28,970 bases of DNA from Vulcanimicrobiia bacterium (GCA_024281135.1 JAMXLG010000026.1:1-28970); one strand, 5' to 3'. Counted from the first letter of the stretch, positions 1-8,138 are shown. Numbers and translations: made by a program. Notes: a model not told the origin generated them from the sequence alone.

Positions 1-87
1 CGGAGAGCCTGCGGAGCTATCCGCTTCTACACGGACGACGTATCCCTCGATGCCGAGCATTCCGGCAGAGAATGAAAGCGCGAGCAT
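1..87 (-). CDS. ComM/YifB-family magnesium chelatase-like ATPase, N-terminal fragment (cut by window edge)
   Basis: Reading leftward from an ATG at 87 gives 29 codons open to the window edge. The peptide contains GIEGYVVRVEADSSAGSP, which matches the start of ComM/YifB proteins, whose N-terminal domain typically opens with an LLGI...V.VE.D.S.GLP pattern. Members are AAA+ ATPases with a magnesium-chelatase-type core; ComM acts as a helicase in natural transformation. Only the first strand of the N-terminal domain lies in the window, so no ATPase motif can be checked. It is transcribed divergently from the protease gene at 181, with 93 bases between the two starts. A chance ORF of this length is possible, but the motif agreement is good. 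Confidence 0.6.
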   Translation of the reverse strand, partial: MLALSFSAGMLGIEGYVVRVEADSSAGSP

Positions 88-165
88 ATCACGCTTCGAT
101 CACGACAACGGGCCCCGAGAGAAAGGATTGAATAAAATTTGACGCCGGTTGCGCGCAAAGCGGCG

Positions 166-171
166 TATGAT
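166..171 (+). promoter_or_regulatory. Probable -10 box (TATGAT) of the protease gene
   Basis: TATGAT is one mismatch from TATAAT and ends 9 bases before the ATG at 181, so transcription would begin about 3 bases before the start codon. A TTGACG lies at 139-144, but the 21-base spacer is too long for a standard sigma-70 promoter. No properly spaced Shine-Dalgarno site precedes the ATG, which fits a leaderless or nearly leaderless message. Confidence 0.35.
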
Positions 172-180
172 GCTTAGGGC

Positions 181-1398
181 ATGCGCATGGTCGGATTTCT
201 CGTAACGATATCGTTGATCGTGGCGTTAGCGGCGCAAGCCGCGCGCGCCGGAAGCGTGCCGTTCGAACTAACGGACAACCGCATTATCGTGCAAGCGCTC
301 GTAAACGGAGCTGGTCCGTTTTACTTGATTGTCGATACGGGATCGTCGGGAACGACTCTGACTCCGTCAGCAGCACATCGCTTACATCTCGCGACGAAGC
401 CGTTCGGTGCAGTAGGTGGTGCGGGACGCCGAACGGTCACCGCTTCAGCGGCGACGCTGGAGCGTTTGACGGTTGCCGGAGAGACCTTTTCGCATCTCCC
501 GATTACCGTCATCGGCATGGATCAGATTGCGCAGAACATCGGTTTTCCCCATCTCGATGGCGTCATCGGGTACGACGTCTTGCAATTCTACAGTGTCGGT
601 CTCGACATGGACCGTAGCGTGTTCACGTTATCGCGTACAGCACTCAACCATCCGACGGGTGCACAAACGATTCCGTTTACGTTGCGCGACACGCAAATCT
701 ATCTTCCGGCCACGATCGATGGCATTCACGCCACGGTGATGTTCGATTCGGGAGATCGCTCATCGATGACGTTATTCCGCCGCTTCGCAACCGGGCATGA
801 TTTCTATCAGGTTCCCGGTGAAGTCAAAAACGTGTTAACGGGCTTTGGCATCGGGGGCCCGTTGTTCGCCGATGTTTTTCGTACGGGCGTGGTGATGTTC
901 GGGAAGACGATTCCCAATGTTATTACGAGAGCAACGCTCGATACGGGCGGCTTCTTCGCAACATCAACGGAAGCTGGAAGTGTCGGGCTCGGATTGATGA
1001 AGCGGTTCGATTCGATCGTCGACTACCCCCATCACACGATGGTTGCCTGGCCGAGCCGATTCTTTTCTAAGACCGATCGCTACGATCCGGCGGGAATGTG
1101 GATCTCCAACGGTTCTCGCGGGCCAATCATCGCCTTTGTCGCGAAAGGCGGATCCGCCGATGAAGCCTCGATTCGCGCCGGAGAATCACTGCTATCGGTG
1201 AACGGTCGTAACGTAAGCGATCAGAGCGCGATAGAGATTCGCGATTGGCTCGCCGCGCAACCTGAGGGTTCGCGCGTTGCCCTCGTGATACGAACTGCGT
1301 CGGGAAAAACGCTAGAGCGCACCCTCGTGCTCCACGATCGCACGCTTGAACCGGCGCAACGCTCGGGGCGGACGCTTGAACGCGCGCGCGAATGTTGA
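181..1398 (+). CDS. Secreted retropepsin-like aspartyl protease with C-terminal PDZ domain
   Basis: This 405-residue protein begins with a signal peptide (hydrophobic residues 5-20, cleavage probably after ARA near residue 23). It then has two aspartyl-protease half-domains. The first has the motif IVDTGSSGTTLT with catalytic Asp52. The second has VMFDSGDRSSMT with Asp189, a weaker D-S-G form. Residues about 308-375 look like a PDZ domain (GPIIAFVAKGGSADEASIRAG, then LLSVNGRNV), the usual partner of this family in bacterial cell-envelope proteins. It probably cleaves peptides outside the cytoplasmic membrane; the substrate is unknown. The last 87 bases overlap the convergent AraC-type gene. 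The C-terminal tail carries two copies of RTLE encoded by a 30-base-spaced ACGCTTGAAC repeat, so the tail may be a late extension. Confidence 0.8.
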   Translation: MRMVGFLVTISLIVALAAQAARAGSVPFELTDNRIIVQALVNGAGPFYLIVDTGSSGTTLTPSAAHRLHLATKPFGAVGGAGRRTVTASAATLERLTVAGETFSHLPITVIGMDQIAQNIGFPHLDGVIGYDVLQFYSVGLDMDRSVFTLSRTALNHPTGAQTIPFTLRDTQIYLPATIDGIHATVMFDSGDRSSMTLFRRFATGHDFYQVPGEVKNVLTGFGIGGPLFADVFRTGVVMFGKTIPNVITRATLDTGGFFATSTEAGSVGLGLMKRFDSIVDYPHHTMVAWPSRFFSKTDRYDPAGMWISNGSRGPIIAFVAKGGSADEASIRAGESLLSVNGRNVSDQSAIEIRDWLAAQPEGSRVALVIRTASGKTLERTLVLHDRTLEPAQRSGRTLERAREC

Positions 1399-2121
1399 CG
1401 TGAAGTGCGCATGGTTCGCGAATCCTAAGTCAAGCGCAACAGCGGTGATGTCATCTTCACCGTCTTGCAATCGAGAAAGCGCGAGAAGCACGCGAAGCCG
1501 GAGACGGTATTGATGGATCGAGGAGCCCGTCACCGCCCGAAAGCGTCGCGCGAGTTCGAATGCCGAGAGCCCGCTTCCATGCGCGAGTTCCGCAAGTGTT
1601 GCGCGCTCACCGGGATCGGCTGCGATCCGTTCGCGCACGAGTTCGATGACACGATGCGACGATGATCGGGACGCGTCGGTTCGCGCAAGTATTCGAAGAA
1701 TCGCCATTGCGGCTTCCTCGCCTTCCAAAGTGTCGGAAGCGTTGCGCATGCGATGCGTAGCGAGGTGAAGTTCGATCTGCGAGTCACCGTCGAGTATCCA
1801 GTGGCGCGTCGATCGTTCGGGGCCGAACACTTCATCGATCTGCTCGCGCAAAAACCGCACGGCCGTGCAATCGTCGCCTTCGTCGGTCGGATGGATAATG
1901 CGATGCGGCCGCTCGGGGTCGAAGAGTAGCACGGTATTCGGCTCGGCGACGGTTGACTTTCCACCGGAATGCCACTCGAACACACCTCGGCGAGGAATGA
2001 CGACCGTGGGCAGCAGCGACGTCTCCTCATCGGCTCGAGTGTGACGCGTTGCCCGGCATGCGACGTCGTCGGCCGAACACAACGTCGAAGCGAAACGCTT
2101 CGTCCTAGTCATCGTACTCAT
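1312..2121 (-). CDS. AraC-family transcriptional regulator
   Basis: The 269-residue protein has an N-terminal cupin-like sensor region (residues about 20-110, with RRGVFEWHSGG and LFDPERPHRI typical of the AraC ligand-binding barrel). A C-terminal double helix-turn-helix occupies about residues 160-262. The second HTH is clear: ITAVALDLGFANHAHFTSTF followed by ARAFKRPPRALRR. I chose the ATG at 2121 because codons upstream show no regulator-like sequence and run into the divergent gene; a second ATG at 2112 is equally possible. The start lies 57 bases from the divergent gene at 2179, which is the likeliest target besides itself. Its 3' end overlaps the protease gene by 87 bases in convergent orientation. 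Confidence 0.85.
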   Translation of the reverse strand: MSTMTRTKRFASTLCSADDVACRATRHTRADEETSLLPTVVIPRRGVFEWHSGGKSTVAEPNTVLLFDPERPHRIIHPTDEGDDCTAVRFLREQIDEVFGPERSTRHWILDGDSQIELHLATHRMRNASDTLEGEEAAMAILRILARTDASRSSSHRVIELVRERIAADPGERATLAELAHGSGLSAFELARRFRAVTGSSIHQYRLRLRVLLALSRLQDGEDDITAVALDLGFANHAHFTSTFARAFKRPPRALRRFKRAIVEHEGAL

Positions 2122-2178
2122 GGCGTGCACCGCACGAATTTGAAAGCGCCGGTCCTGGTGTTCTGAGACAATTCGAGC

Positions 2179-2697
2179 ATGATCGATACACCTTATGAAG
2201 TGATGCCCGGGCTCGCCGCAGCCGGGCCGGATCCCGCGCTTGGCGATGAAGCGAAAATCTTTGCACCGCTGATCGGCGATTGGCAGATTCGCACGGTGCA
2301 CACTCCGTTCTCTAAACCCAGCGCGACCTACGATGGTTTCTGGTCGTTTCGATGGGGCCTGGGCGGCCGCGCCGTGTACGATGTGATCGCCTATCGTCTC
2401 ATCGATGCACCGGCCGATGCCCCGTACCGTTCGGGCATCACCGTGCGTTTTTTCGACACCGAACTTCGCGCGTGGCGGCAAGTCTGGGTCGGCGCATGGA
2501 GCGGCGTTGTGATCGAGTTTGCCGTGCGCGCTGAGGATTCACGCATCGTGATCGAGGGGCAGCACTCGGCGACCAAGCGATTTGTGTGGTCATTCGAGAA
2601 AATCGCGCCGAAAACGTTTCATTGGGAAGGCCGCACCTCGTATGACGGGGGCGCAACCTGGCACTTGGAACAAACGATCGACGGTTGGAGAGAGTAA
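2179..2697 (+). CDS. Hypothetical protein, possibly lipocalin-like (DUF1579-type)
   Basis: This 172-residue protein has no signal peptide or membrane segment. It contains an LIGDWQIRT motif near residue 35, a tryptophan-rich middle (YDGFWSFRWGLGG) and alternating strand-like stretches ending in GATWHLEQTIDGW. The pattern of a G-x-W near the N-terminus followed by many short beta strands resembles small beta-barrel proteins such as DUF1579 members. I cannot confirm the family by eye. The ATG at 2179 has only a weak purine stretch before it. The next gene starts 5 bases after this one stops, so the two are very likely cotranscribed, and an AraC-type regulator is divergent. Confidence 0.6.
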   Translation: MIDTPYEVMPGLAAAGPDPALGDEAKIFAPLIGDWQIRTVHTPFSKPSATYDGFWSFRWGLGGRAVYDVIAYRLIDAPADAPYRSGITVRFFDTELRAWRQVWVGAWSGVVIEFAVRAEDSRIVIEGQHSATKRFVWSFEKIAPKTFHWEGRTSYDGGATWHLEQTIDGWRE

Positions 2698-2702
2698 GTA
2701 GC

Positions 2703-3125
2703 GTGGCTTCGATTCACAAAGAGTTGGTTATCGACGCGCCGGTCGAATATGTATGGGCGGCATTGAAAGATTTCGGCGCCGTGCACGTTCGATTATTCCC
2801 AAAAATCCTGCAAGACGTTGTGCCGGATGGAGACTCGCGGATCGTCACTTTTGCAAATGGACTCGTCGTGCGCGAGAGGCTCATCGATATCGACGAGGAC
2901 CGCAAACGTGTTGCGTATTGCGCGAGCGGTGGTCAACTCACGTATCATCATGCGTCGATGCAGGTCTTTAACGATGGAAATAGTCGCTCACGCTTCGAGT
3001 GGATTTTGGATTTGCAGCCGGAGGATGCGCGGGAAGGTATCCAAGCGCTCGTCGATGCCGGTTCCGAGATCATGCAGCGTCATGTCGCGCAGACGTATCG
3101 GAGCGCACCGATAGGCAGTCCATAA
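2703..3125 (+). CDS. SRPBCC (START/Bet v1-like) family protein
   Basis: From the GTG at 2703 this is a 140-residue protein that opens with IHKELVIDAPVEYVWAALKD, the hallmark first strand and helix of the SRPBCC fold. It closes with a long helix (EGIQALVDAGSEIMQRHVA) that covers the ligand cavity in this superfamily. Such proteins bind hydrophobic small molecules or act as cyclases, and the ligand cannot be read from sequence. I chose GTG at 2703 rather than the TTG at 2685 because GGAGAG at 2687-2692 is then correctly spaced and the start falls 5 bases after the upstream stop. It probably forms a transcription unit with the preceding gene. Confidence 0.75.
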   Translation: MASIHKELVIDAPVEYVWAALKDFGAVHVRLFPKILQDVVPDGDSRIVTFANGLVVRERLIDIDEDRKRVAYCASGGQLTYHHASMQVFNDGNSRSRFEWILDLQPEDAREGIQALVDAGSEIMQRHVAQTYRSAPIGSP

Positions 3126-3148
3126 TCCGTTCTCGAATTTTCGCCCGC

Positions 3149-3793
3149 ATGCTTAAGCCGATTGTCGAGCTCGACCGCCTCGTTTCGTCATCACCGCAAC
3201 CGCACGCCGTTGCCGTCGATGGTGACACGGTTTATGTGAGTTCGCGAGCAACACGACGCATCGATGTGCTCGATCGCGAATCGTGGACGAAGCGCGACGA
3301 ACTCGAACCGCCCGGCATGCCATGGGGCATGACATACGGGAACGGACATCTCGTCATGACGTGCGGTGAGGAAGAGGACGATTTTCGTCGGCTTCGCCGC
3401 TATGAGCCGCAGCGCGGATGGCACTCGTCGATGATTGGGTGTCCGGACGATACAGGCTCGCACGTCGCGATTCGCGATGGCCGCGTTCTTCTCGCCCAGT
3501 GGTACAACCAGGTGATCTTGGAACTTGATGACGCGGGTCATATCGTACGGCGGTATGAGTCTCCGCACGGCATCGCGGGAATCGCCGTCGACGGCGACAA
3601 GGCGTTCCTGCTGACAACCGATGACGAAGACGGGGGCGACTACTGGATTACCGGACTCGATCTCACAACCGGTGCTTCTGAAGACCTCGCGCTCGTGCCG
3701 TTTCACGCGCGAGGGCTTGCGTGGGACGGCAAGCGCTTTTGGACCAATCACCGTGAGGCGGATCGAACCGTAACGTTTAGACTTCCCTCGTAG
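3149..3793 (+). CDS. Beta-propeller-like cytosolic protein of unknown function
   Basis: The ATG at 3149 gives 214 residues. The sequence shows recurring blade-like units: AVAVDGDTVYVSSRATRRI, WGMTYGNGHLVMTCG, HVAIRDGRVLLAQW, GIAVDGDKAFLLTTDDED and GLAWDGKRFWTNH. This G-x-A-x-D-G-D-x-x-x-x-T pattern is typical of YVTN/SMP-30-like propellers and glutamine-cyclotransferase-like proteins. There is no signal peptide. It has too few blades for a full seven-bladed domain, so it may be a small propeller or a dimerising half. It lies 23 bases after the SRPBCC gene and 33 before the symporter, and the gap to the symporter holds a strong hairpin. Confidence 0.65.
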   Translation: MLKPIVELDRLVSSSPQPHAVAVDGDTVYVSSRATRRIDVLDRESWTKRDELEPPGMPWGMTYGNGHLVMTCGEEEDDFRRLRRYEPQRGWHSSMIGCPDDTGSHVAIRDGRVLLAQWYNQVILELDDAGHIVRRYESPHGIAGIAVDGDKAFLLTTDDEDGGDYWITGLDLTTGASEDLALVPFHARGLAWDGKRFWTNHREADRTVTFRLPS

Positions 3794-3800
3794 GCGCAGG

Positions 3801-3825
3801 CGCCGCCGAAGGCGAATCGGCGGCG
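3801..3825 (+). promoter_or_regulatory. GC-rich stem-loop abutting the symporter start codon
   Basis: CGCCGCCGA (3801-3809) and TCGGCGGCG (3817-3825) are perfect 9-base inverted arms around a 7-base loop. The ATG of the symporter begins one base later. There is no T-tract, so this is not a standard terminator. The only purine-rich ribosome-binding candidate (AAGGCGAA) is in or next to the loop. Folding of the mRNA could therefore limit translation, or the stem could bring the loop sequence closer to the start. Confidence 0.5.
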
Positions 3826-3826
3826 A

Positions 3827-5611
3827 ATGCATTTGACCACGCTCGATTGGGTGATCGTCGTTGTCTCGCTCGGCATCACGTTCATCCCCGCGATCGTGCT
3901 TGCGCGACGTGCCGGTAAGAATACGGCAGAGTTTTTTGCTGCCGGACGGCAAGCGCCGTGGTGGTTGATCGGCATTTCGCTCGTCGCTACCACGTTTTCT
4001 ACCGATACACCGAACCTCGTCACCAATCTCGTTCGCGAAGGTGGTGTTGCCGAGAACTGGGTGTGGTGGTCGTTTCTCTTGACCGGTATGGCAACGGTCT
4101 TTTTTTATGCGCGTTTATGGCGGCGCAGTGGTGTGCTTACCGACCTCGAGTTCTACGAACTGCGCTATTCCGGTAAAGCTGCCTCGTTCGTTCGCGGCTT
4201 TCGAGCGGTCTATCTAGGACTGTTTTTCAACTGTGTGATCATTGCGACGGTCAACCTTGCTGCAGTAAAAATTGCATCCGTGCTCTTCGGTTGGCCACGT
4301 TGGGAAACGCTGCTCTTTTGCGCATTCGTGCCGATCGTCTTTGCTGCGGCAGCCGGACTGTGGGGCGTGATGGTGACGGATATGATCCAATTCTGCATCA
4401 CCATTACCGGCGCGTTTGCCGCTGCGTACTTTGCTTTGCACGCGCCGGGCGTCGGTGGGCTGCAGGGTGCCGTTTCACGCGTCGCACAGCTGCATCCGAC
4501 TCTGCTCTCGATTCTGCCAAACTTCGCGGATTGGAAGACGGCGCTTGCAATTTTCATCATTCCGCTGACCGTGCAGTGGTGGTCCGTGTGGTATCCCGGC
4601 GCCGAACCCGGCGGCGGAAGCTACGTCGCGCAACGCATGCTAGCGGCAAAAACCGAGAACGATGCGCTCTTTGGAACGCTCTCGTTTGCGGTGATGCATT
4701 ACGCGCTGCGTCCGTGGCCGTGGATCATCGTTGCGTTCGTATCTACGCTTGTCTATCCAACGCTCGGCGACATTCACGCGCGGTTTCCTTATGTTCCGCA
4801 GAATTTGCTCGGCAACGACATCGCGTATCCGGCGATGCTCGTCTATTTACCGGCCGGCTTCGCGGGCTTAATGATCGCCGGAATCTTTGCGGCCTACCGG
4901 AGCACGATCGAAACGCATTTGAATTGGGGCACGTCATATCTCGTTCACGACTTCTACCGGCGGTTTATACGGCCGGACGCAACTGAGACGCAGTACGTGT
5001 TCGCGGGTCGGCTCGTCACGGTTGGGCTGATGCTCGTCGGCGTCGGCTTTACGTTCTGGCTCGACACCGCCAAAGAAGGCTTTAATCTGCTGCTCTCCAT
5101 TGGCGCGGGAACGGGTCTTATCTACCTGCTCCGCTGGTTCTGGTGGCGGATCAACGCCTGGAGCGAGGTGAGCGCCATGATCACCTCATTTGTCGTCTCT
5201 CTGGGATTCTTCGTCGCCTCGAAGACTGGGCACGGCGCGGACCCCACGACGGTGCTGCTCGTCACGGTGTTGGCGACGACGGTGGTGTGGGTCGCGGTCA
5301 CCTTCATGACCCCACCGGTTGACGAGGAGACGCTCGCCCGGTTCTACGAGAAAGTTCGTCCGGCAGGCCCTGGGTGGACCGGGATCCGCCGGCGGTATGG
5401 GCTGCCGGCTTCACCTGACTCCCCGACCGCCTCCTTCGCCGCCTGGGTCCTCGGATTGGCCGCCGTCTATGGCGCGCTCTTTGCGACCGGCGGGTTCGTC
5501 TACGGCTTGCTCGGAATGGGCTCAATTTGGACCATTGTCACCGTTTTGGCCGTCGCCGGCCTCGTGATGTTCGTAAAAAGATCACCTTCTCCACAGATTG
5601 CACAAGAGTAA
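3827..5611 (+). CDS. Sodium:solute symporter (SSS) family transporter
   Basis: This 594-residue integral membrane protein has about 13-14 hydrophobic segments, starting with WVIVVVSLGITFIPAIVLA at residues 8-26. The signature of the sodium:solute symporter family is visible: FFAAGRQAPWWLIGISLVAT followed by TFSTDTPNLVTNLV, then LTDLEFYELRYSG. Family members import sugars, amino acids, nucleosides or carboxylates with sodium; the substrate cannot be told. The ATG at 3827 places the first membrane segment right after a short N-terminus, as usual. A hairpin lies just upstream. The following sugar ABC importer begins 53 bases after the stop, so the two uptake systems may be coexpressed. The third quarter onward (about 5150-5560) looks richer in C than the first half, which I noted only by eye. 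Confidence 0.85.
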   Translation: MHLTTLDWVIVVVSLGITFIPAIVLARRAGKNTAEFFAAGRQAPWWLIGISLVATTFSTDTPNLVTNLVREGGVAENWVWWSFLLTGMATVFFYARLWRRSGVLTDLEFYELRYSGKAASFVRGFRAVYLGLFFNCVIIATVNLAAVKIASVLFGWPRWETLLFCAFVPIVFAAAAGLWGVMVTDMIQFCITITGAFAAAYFALHAPGVGGLQGAVSRVAQLHPTLLSILPNFADWKTALAIFIIPLTVQWWSVWYPGAEPGGGSYVAQRMLAAKTENDALFGTLSFAVMHYALRPWPWIIVAFVSTLVYPTLGDIHARFPYVPQNLLGNDIAYPAMLVYLPAGFAGLMIAGIFAAYRSTIETHLNWGTSYLVHDFYRRFIRPDATETQYVFAGRLVTVGLMLVGVGFTFWLDTAKEGFNLLLSIGAGTGLIYLLRWFWWRINAWSEVSAMITSFVVSLGFFVASKTGHGADPTTVLLVTVLATTVVWVAVTFMTPPVDEETLARFYEKVRPAGPGWTGIRRRYGLPASPDSPTASFAAWVLGLAAVYGALFATGGFVYGLLGMGSIWTIVTVLAVAGLVMFVKRSPSPQIAQE

Positions 5612-5664
5612 CGTCGCTGCTTGTGGACAATTATTGCTCAGCATTCGCATTTAGGAGTATCGAT

Positions 5665-6630
5665 TTGAAGCCAACTCGCTCGCTTGTACTCGTTTTGCTC
5701 TCCGCCGTGCTCGCTGCATGTTCCAATAATTCATCCAGTTCATCGACTGCGAGCAGTTCGTCGCCGGGCGCCGCGAACGGTGCGACAAAAACGATCGGTG
5801 TTTCGATTCAGGATCGCGAAGCGCAGTTCTATCAGCAGATGGAAAGCGGCATGCAATCCGAGGCGAACAAATACGGCTACAAGCTGATCGTTGTCGACGC
5901 GAATCGAGATAACGCGAAACAACAGAGCCAAGTCGAAGACTTCATTTCAAATAAAGTCGACGCGATTGTCCTGACGCCGTACGATTCGACCGCGATCGGC
6001 AGCGCGATTGCCGAAGCGAATAAGGCGAACATCCCGGTGTTCACCGCCGATATCGCGAGCACGAGCAAGCAGGGGCACGTTGTTGCGCACGTTGCGAGTG
6101 ACAACGTGTTAGGCGGCCAGCAGGCAGGTAAGCTCATGTGCCAGGCAGTGGGAACGACGGGATACGTTGCAATCATCGATGAGCCCGAAGTCACGAGCGT
6201 TCAAGATCGCGTCAAAGGGTTCCGAGAGGCAATGAAAGCGAATTGCCCCAACGTGACGATCGTTGCGGACGTCGATGCCGGCGGCGCGCGCGACAAGGCC
6301 AATCAAGACATGAGCGACTTGCTGCAATCGAACAAAAATTTGAGCGGCGTGTTCGGCATCAACGACGACTCGGCGCTCGGCGCGCTGACCGCGATCCGCG
6401 CAGCGGGTCTCAACGGAAAGATCAAAGTCATCGGCTATGACGCGACGCCGGAGGCGCGCTCGGCGATCGCGAGCGGCGACATGTACGGCGACGCGATCCA
6501 GTATCCCGACAAGATCGGTTCGCTGACCATCGACACGATTCACGATTACTTCAACGGAAAGACGCCTCAGGCGATCGTGCACGTCAACGTAGGCACGTAC
6601 ACGCAAGCCGACGCGAAGAAGGCACAGTAA
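5665..6630 (+). CDS. Sugar ABC transporter substrate-binding lipoprotein (RbsB-like)
   Basis: The TTG at 5665, preceded by AGGAG at 5653-5657, gives 321 residues. The protein begins with a lipoprotein signal: basic residues, a hydrophobic core, and the lipobox LAAC with Cys19 as the acylated residue. A serine-rich linker follows (to about residue 38). The mature part is a periplasmic-binding-protein type 4 domain: KTIGVSIQDREAQFYQQM, KLIVVDANRDNAKQQ, VDAIVLTPYDSTAI, GVFGINDDSALGALTA, and KVIGYDATPEARSAI near the C-terminus. This is the ribose/galactose/xylose-type class. It would bind a sugar outside the membrane and deliver it to the permease encoded two genes later. Upstream open codons in the same frame do not resemble a signal, which supports the TTG. 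Confidence 0.88.
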   Translation: MKPTRSLVLVLLSAVLAACSNNSSSSSTASSSSPGAANGATKTIGVSIQDREAQFYQQMESGMQSEANKYGYKLIVVDANRDNAKQQSQVEDFISNKVDAIVLTPYDSTAIGSAIAEANKANIPVFTADIASTSKQGHVVAHVASDNVLGGQQAGKLMCQAVGTTGYVAIIDEPEVTSVQDRVKGFREAMKANCPNVTIVADVDAGGARDKANQDMSDLLQSNKNLSGVFGINDDSALGALTAIRAAGLNGKIKVIGYDATPEARSAIASGDMYGDAIQYPDKIGSLTIDTIHDYFNGKTPQAIVHVNVGTYTQADAKKAQ

Positions 6631-6656
6631 TCATCGACAAGGCTCCGCTCCTCGAG

Positions 6657-8138
6657 ATGCGCGGCATCGGGAAGTCGTTTCCCGGCGTGCGCGCGCTCGA
6701 CAACGTTTCGCTCACGCTCAATTCCGGTGAAGTGCTCGCGCTCGTCGGTGAGAATGGCGCGGGCAAATCGACGTTGATGAAGATCCTAGCCGGTGCGCAA
6801 GCGGCCGATACGGGCACGATTGCAATCGACGGAAACGTGGTGCATATCACGTCGCCGCACGACGCCGAAGCGCTCGGCATCGGGATGATCTACCAAGAGT
6901 TCAACATCGTTCCGCAACTGACGGCGATGGAAAACATCGTACTCGGCGCCGAACCGACGCGCGGCGTCTTCTTGGACGAAGCGGAAGCTCGAAAACGCGC
7001 GCGTTCGATCGTGGAAGAGTTGGGCATGGATTTGCCGCTCGACGAGCGGGCTTCACGCCTGTCCGTCGGCGCGCAACAGTTGATCGAAATTGCCAAAGCA
7101 CTTTCCAAGCACGCGCGGATCATCGTCATGGATGAGCCGACGGCGGCGCTGACCGATCGTGAGATAGATGCGCTCTTTGCGATCATCGCGCGGCTGAAAG
7201 CGAACGGCGCGGGCATTGTCTATATCTCGCACCGTATGGAAGAACTTCCGAAGATTGCGGACCGGATCACGGTTTTGCGAGACGGTAGCGTGATCGAGAC
7301 GCGCCCCACCAGTCAATTTCCGCCGAATGAAATCATTCGCGCAATGGTCGGACGTCCGCTCGACGCGCACTTTCCCGATTTACCTCCGGTCGCAACGGAT
7401 GCGCCGGTGATGCTCGACGTCGCGCATCTCATCCGTCGTCCCGTCGTCAACGATGTGTCGTTCTCGGTTCGCTCCGGTGAAATCGTCGGGCTCGCAGGGC
7501 TCGTCGGAGCGGGGCGAACGGAAATCGTGCGGGCTGTTGCGGGAGCGGACGTGCCGGACTCCGGAACGATTCATGTCGGTGGCGATCTCATTCGGATTCG
7601 CAGCCCGCATGACGGTATCGAATCCGGTATTGCGTTCATCACCGAGGATCGTAAAGGCCAGGGGCTGGTGCTCGGCATGAGCGTTGAAGAGAACATTACG
7701 CTCGCGCATCTTTCGCAGTTCGTCAATCGCGAGTTGCTGATTGACGAGAAGCGAGAAGAAGCGACAGCTGAAAAAATGATCGATGAGTTACGCATTCGTA
7801 CGCCGAGCCCCGAGCAACGCGTGCGCAATCTTTCCGGGGGCAACCAGCAGAAAGTCGTGCTGGCAAAATGGCTGCTCGGAAAGGCTCGGGTGTTTCTCTT
7901 TGATGAGCCGACGCGTGGCATCGACATCGGCGCGAAGACTGAGATCTACGCTTTGATGCTCAACTTGATCAAGAACGGAGCTGCAATCGTCATGGTATCG
8001 AGCGAACTGCCGGAAGTGCTCGGCATGTCGCACCGCGTTCTCGCTGTTCGTGAAGGACGGATCGTCCGCGAATTCTCGCGCGCCGAGGCGACGCCGGATG
8101 CGGTGATCGCCGCAGCTACGGGTAGCGCAGCGGCATGA
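6657..8138 (+). CDS. Sugar ABC transporter ATP-binding protein, double nucleotide-binding domain (RbsA/XylG-like)
   Basis: The protein has two fused ABC domains, as is standard for ribose/xylose importers. Domain 1 has Walker A GENGAGKST (residues about 33-41), signature LSVGAQQ and Walker B IIVMDEPTAAL. Domain 2 has a degenerate Walker A (GLVGAGRTE, lacking the Lys), signature LSGGNQQKV and Walker B VFLFDEPTRGID; a degenerate second site is normal in this family. The ATG at 6657 is the first conventional start. However, the frame stays open upstream and reads I-I-D-K-A-P-L-L-E before it, and family members normally begin a few residues before LLEM. Real initiation may be at ATC 6630, overlapping the upstream stop as TAATC. 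The stop overlaps the permease start as ATGA. Confidence 0.9.
   Translation: MRGIGKSFPGVRALDNVSLTLNSGEVLALVGENGAGKSTLMKILAGAQAADTGTIAIDGNVVHITSPHDAEALGIGMIYQEFNIVPQLTAMENIVLGAEPTRGVFLDEAEARKRARSIVEELGMDLPLDERASRLSVGAQQLIEIAKALSKHARIIVMDEPTAALTDREIDALFAIIARLKANGAGIVYISHRMEELPKIADRITVLRDGSVIETRPTSQFPPNEIIRAMVGRPLDAHFPDLPPVATDAPVMLDVAHLIRRPVVNDVSFSVRSGEIVGLAGLVGAGRTEIVRAVAGADVPDSGTIHVGGDLIRIRSPHDGIESGIAFITEDRKGQGLVLGMSVEENITLAHLSQFVNRELLIDEKREEATAEKMIDELRIRTPSPEQRVRNLSGGNQQKVVLAKWLLGKARVFLFDEPTRGIDIGAKTEIYALMLNLIKNGAAIVMVSSELPEVLGMSHRVLAVREGRIVREFSRAEATPDAVIAAATGSAAA

Noticed and set aside
2122..2481. N-terminal extension of the AraC-type regulator to 2481
   Set aside because: It would cover the divergent gene at 2179 and its residues look like antisense translation (Arg- and Gly-rich, no fold pattern).
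2999..3148. Extension of the beta-propeller gene upstream to 2999
   Set aside because: It overlaps the SRPBCC gene in another frame and has Arg/Cys-rich composition typical of shadow translation.
5587..5630. Two inverted near-DnaA boxes (TTCTCCACA and, on the other strand, TTGTCCACA), each one mismatch from the consensus
   Set aside because: Only two sites, both with the mismatch at position 3, no AT-rich unwinding region and no dnaA, dnaN or gidA nearby. The first box also lies inside the symporter coding sequence. Not an origin.
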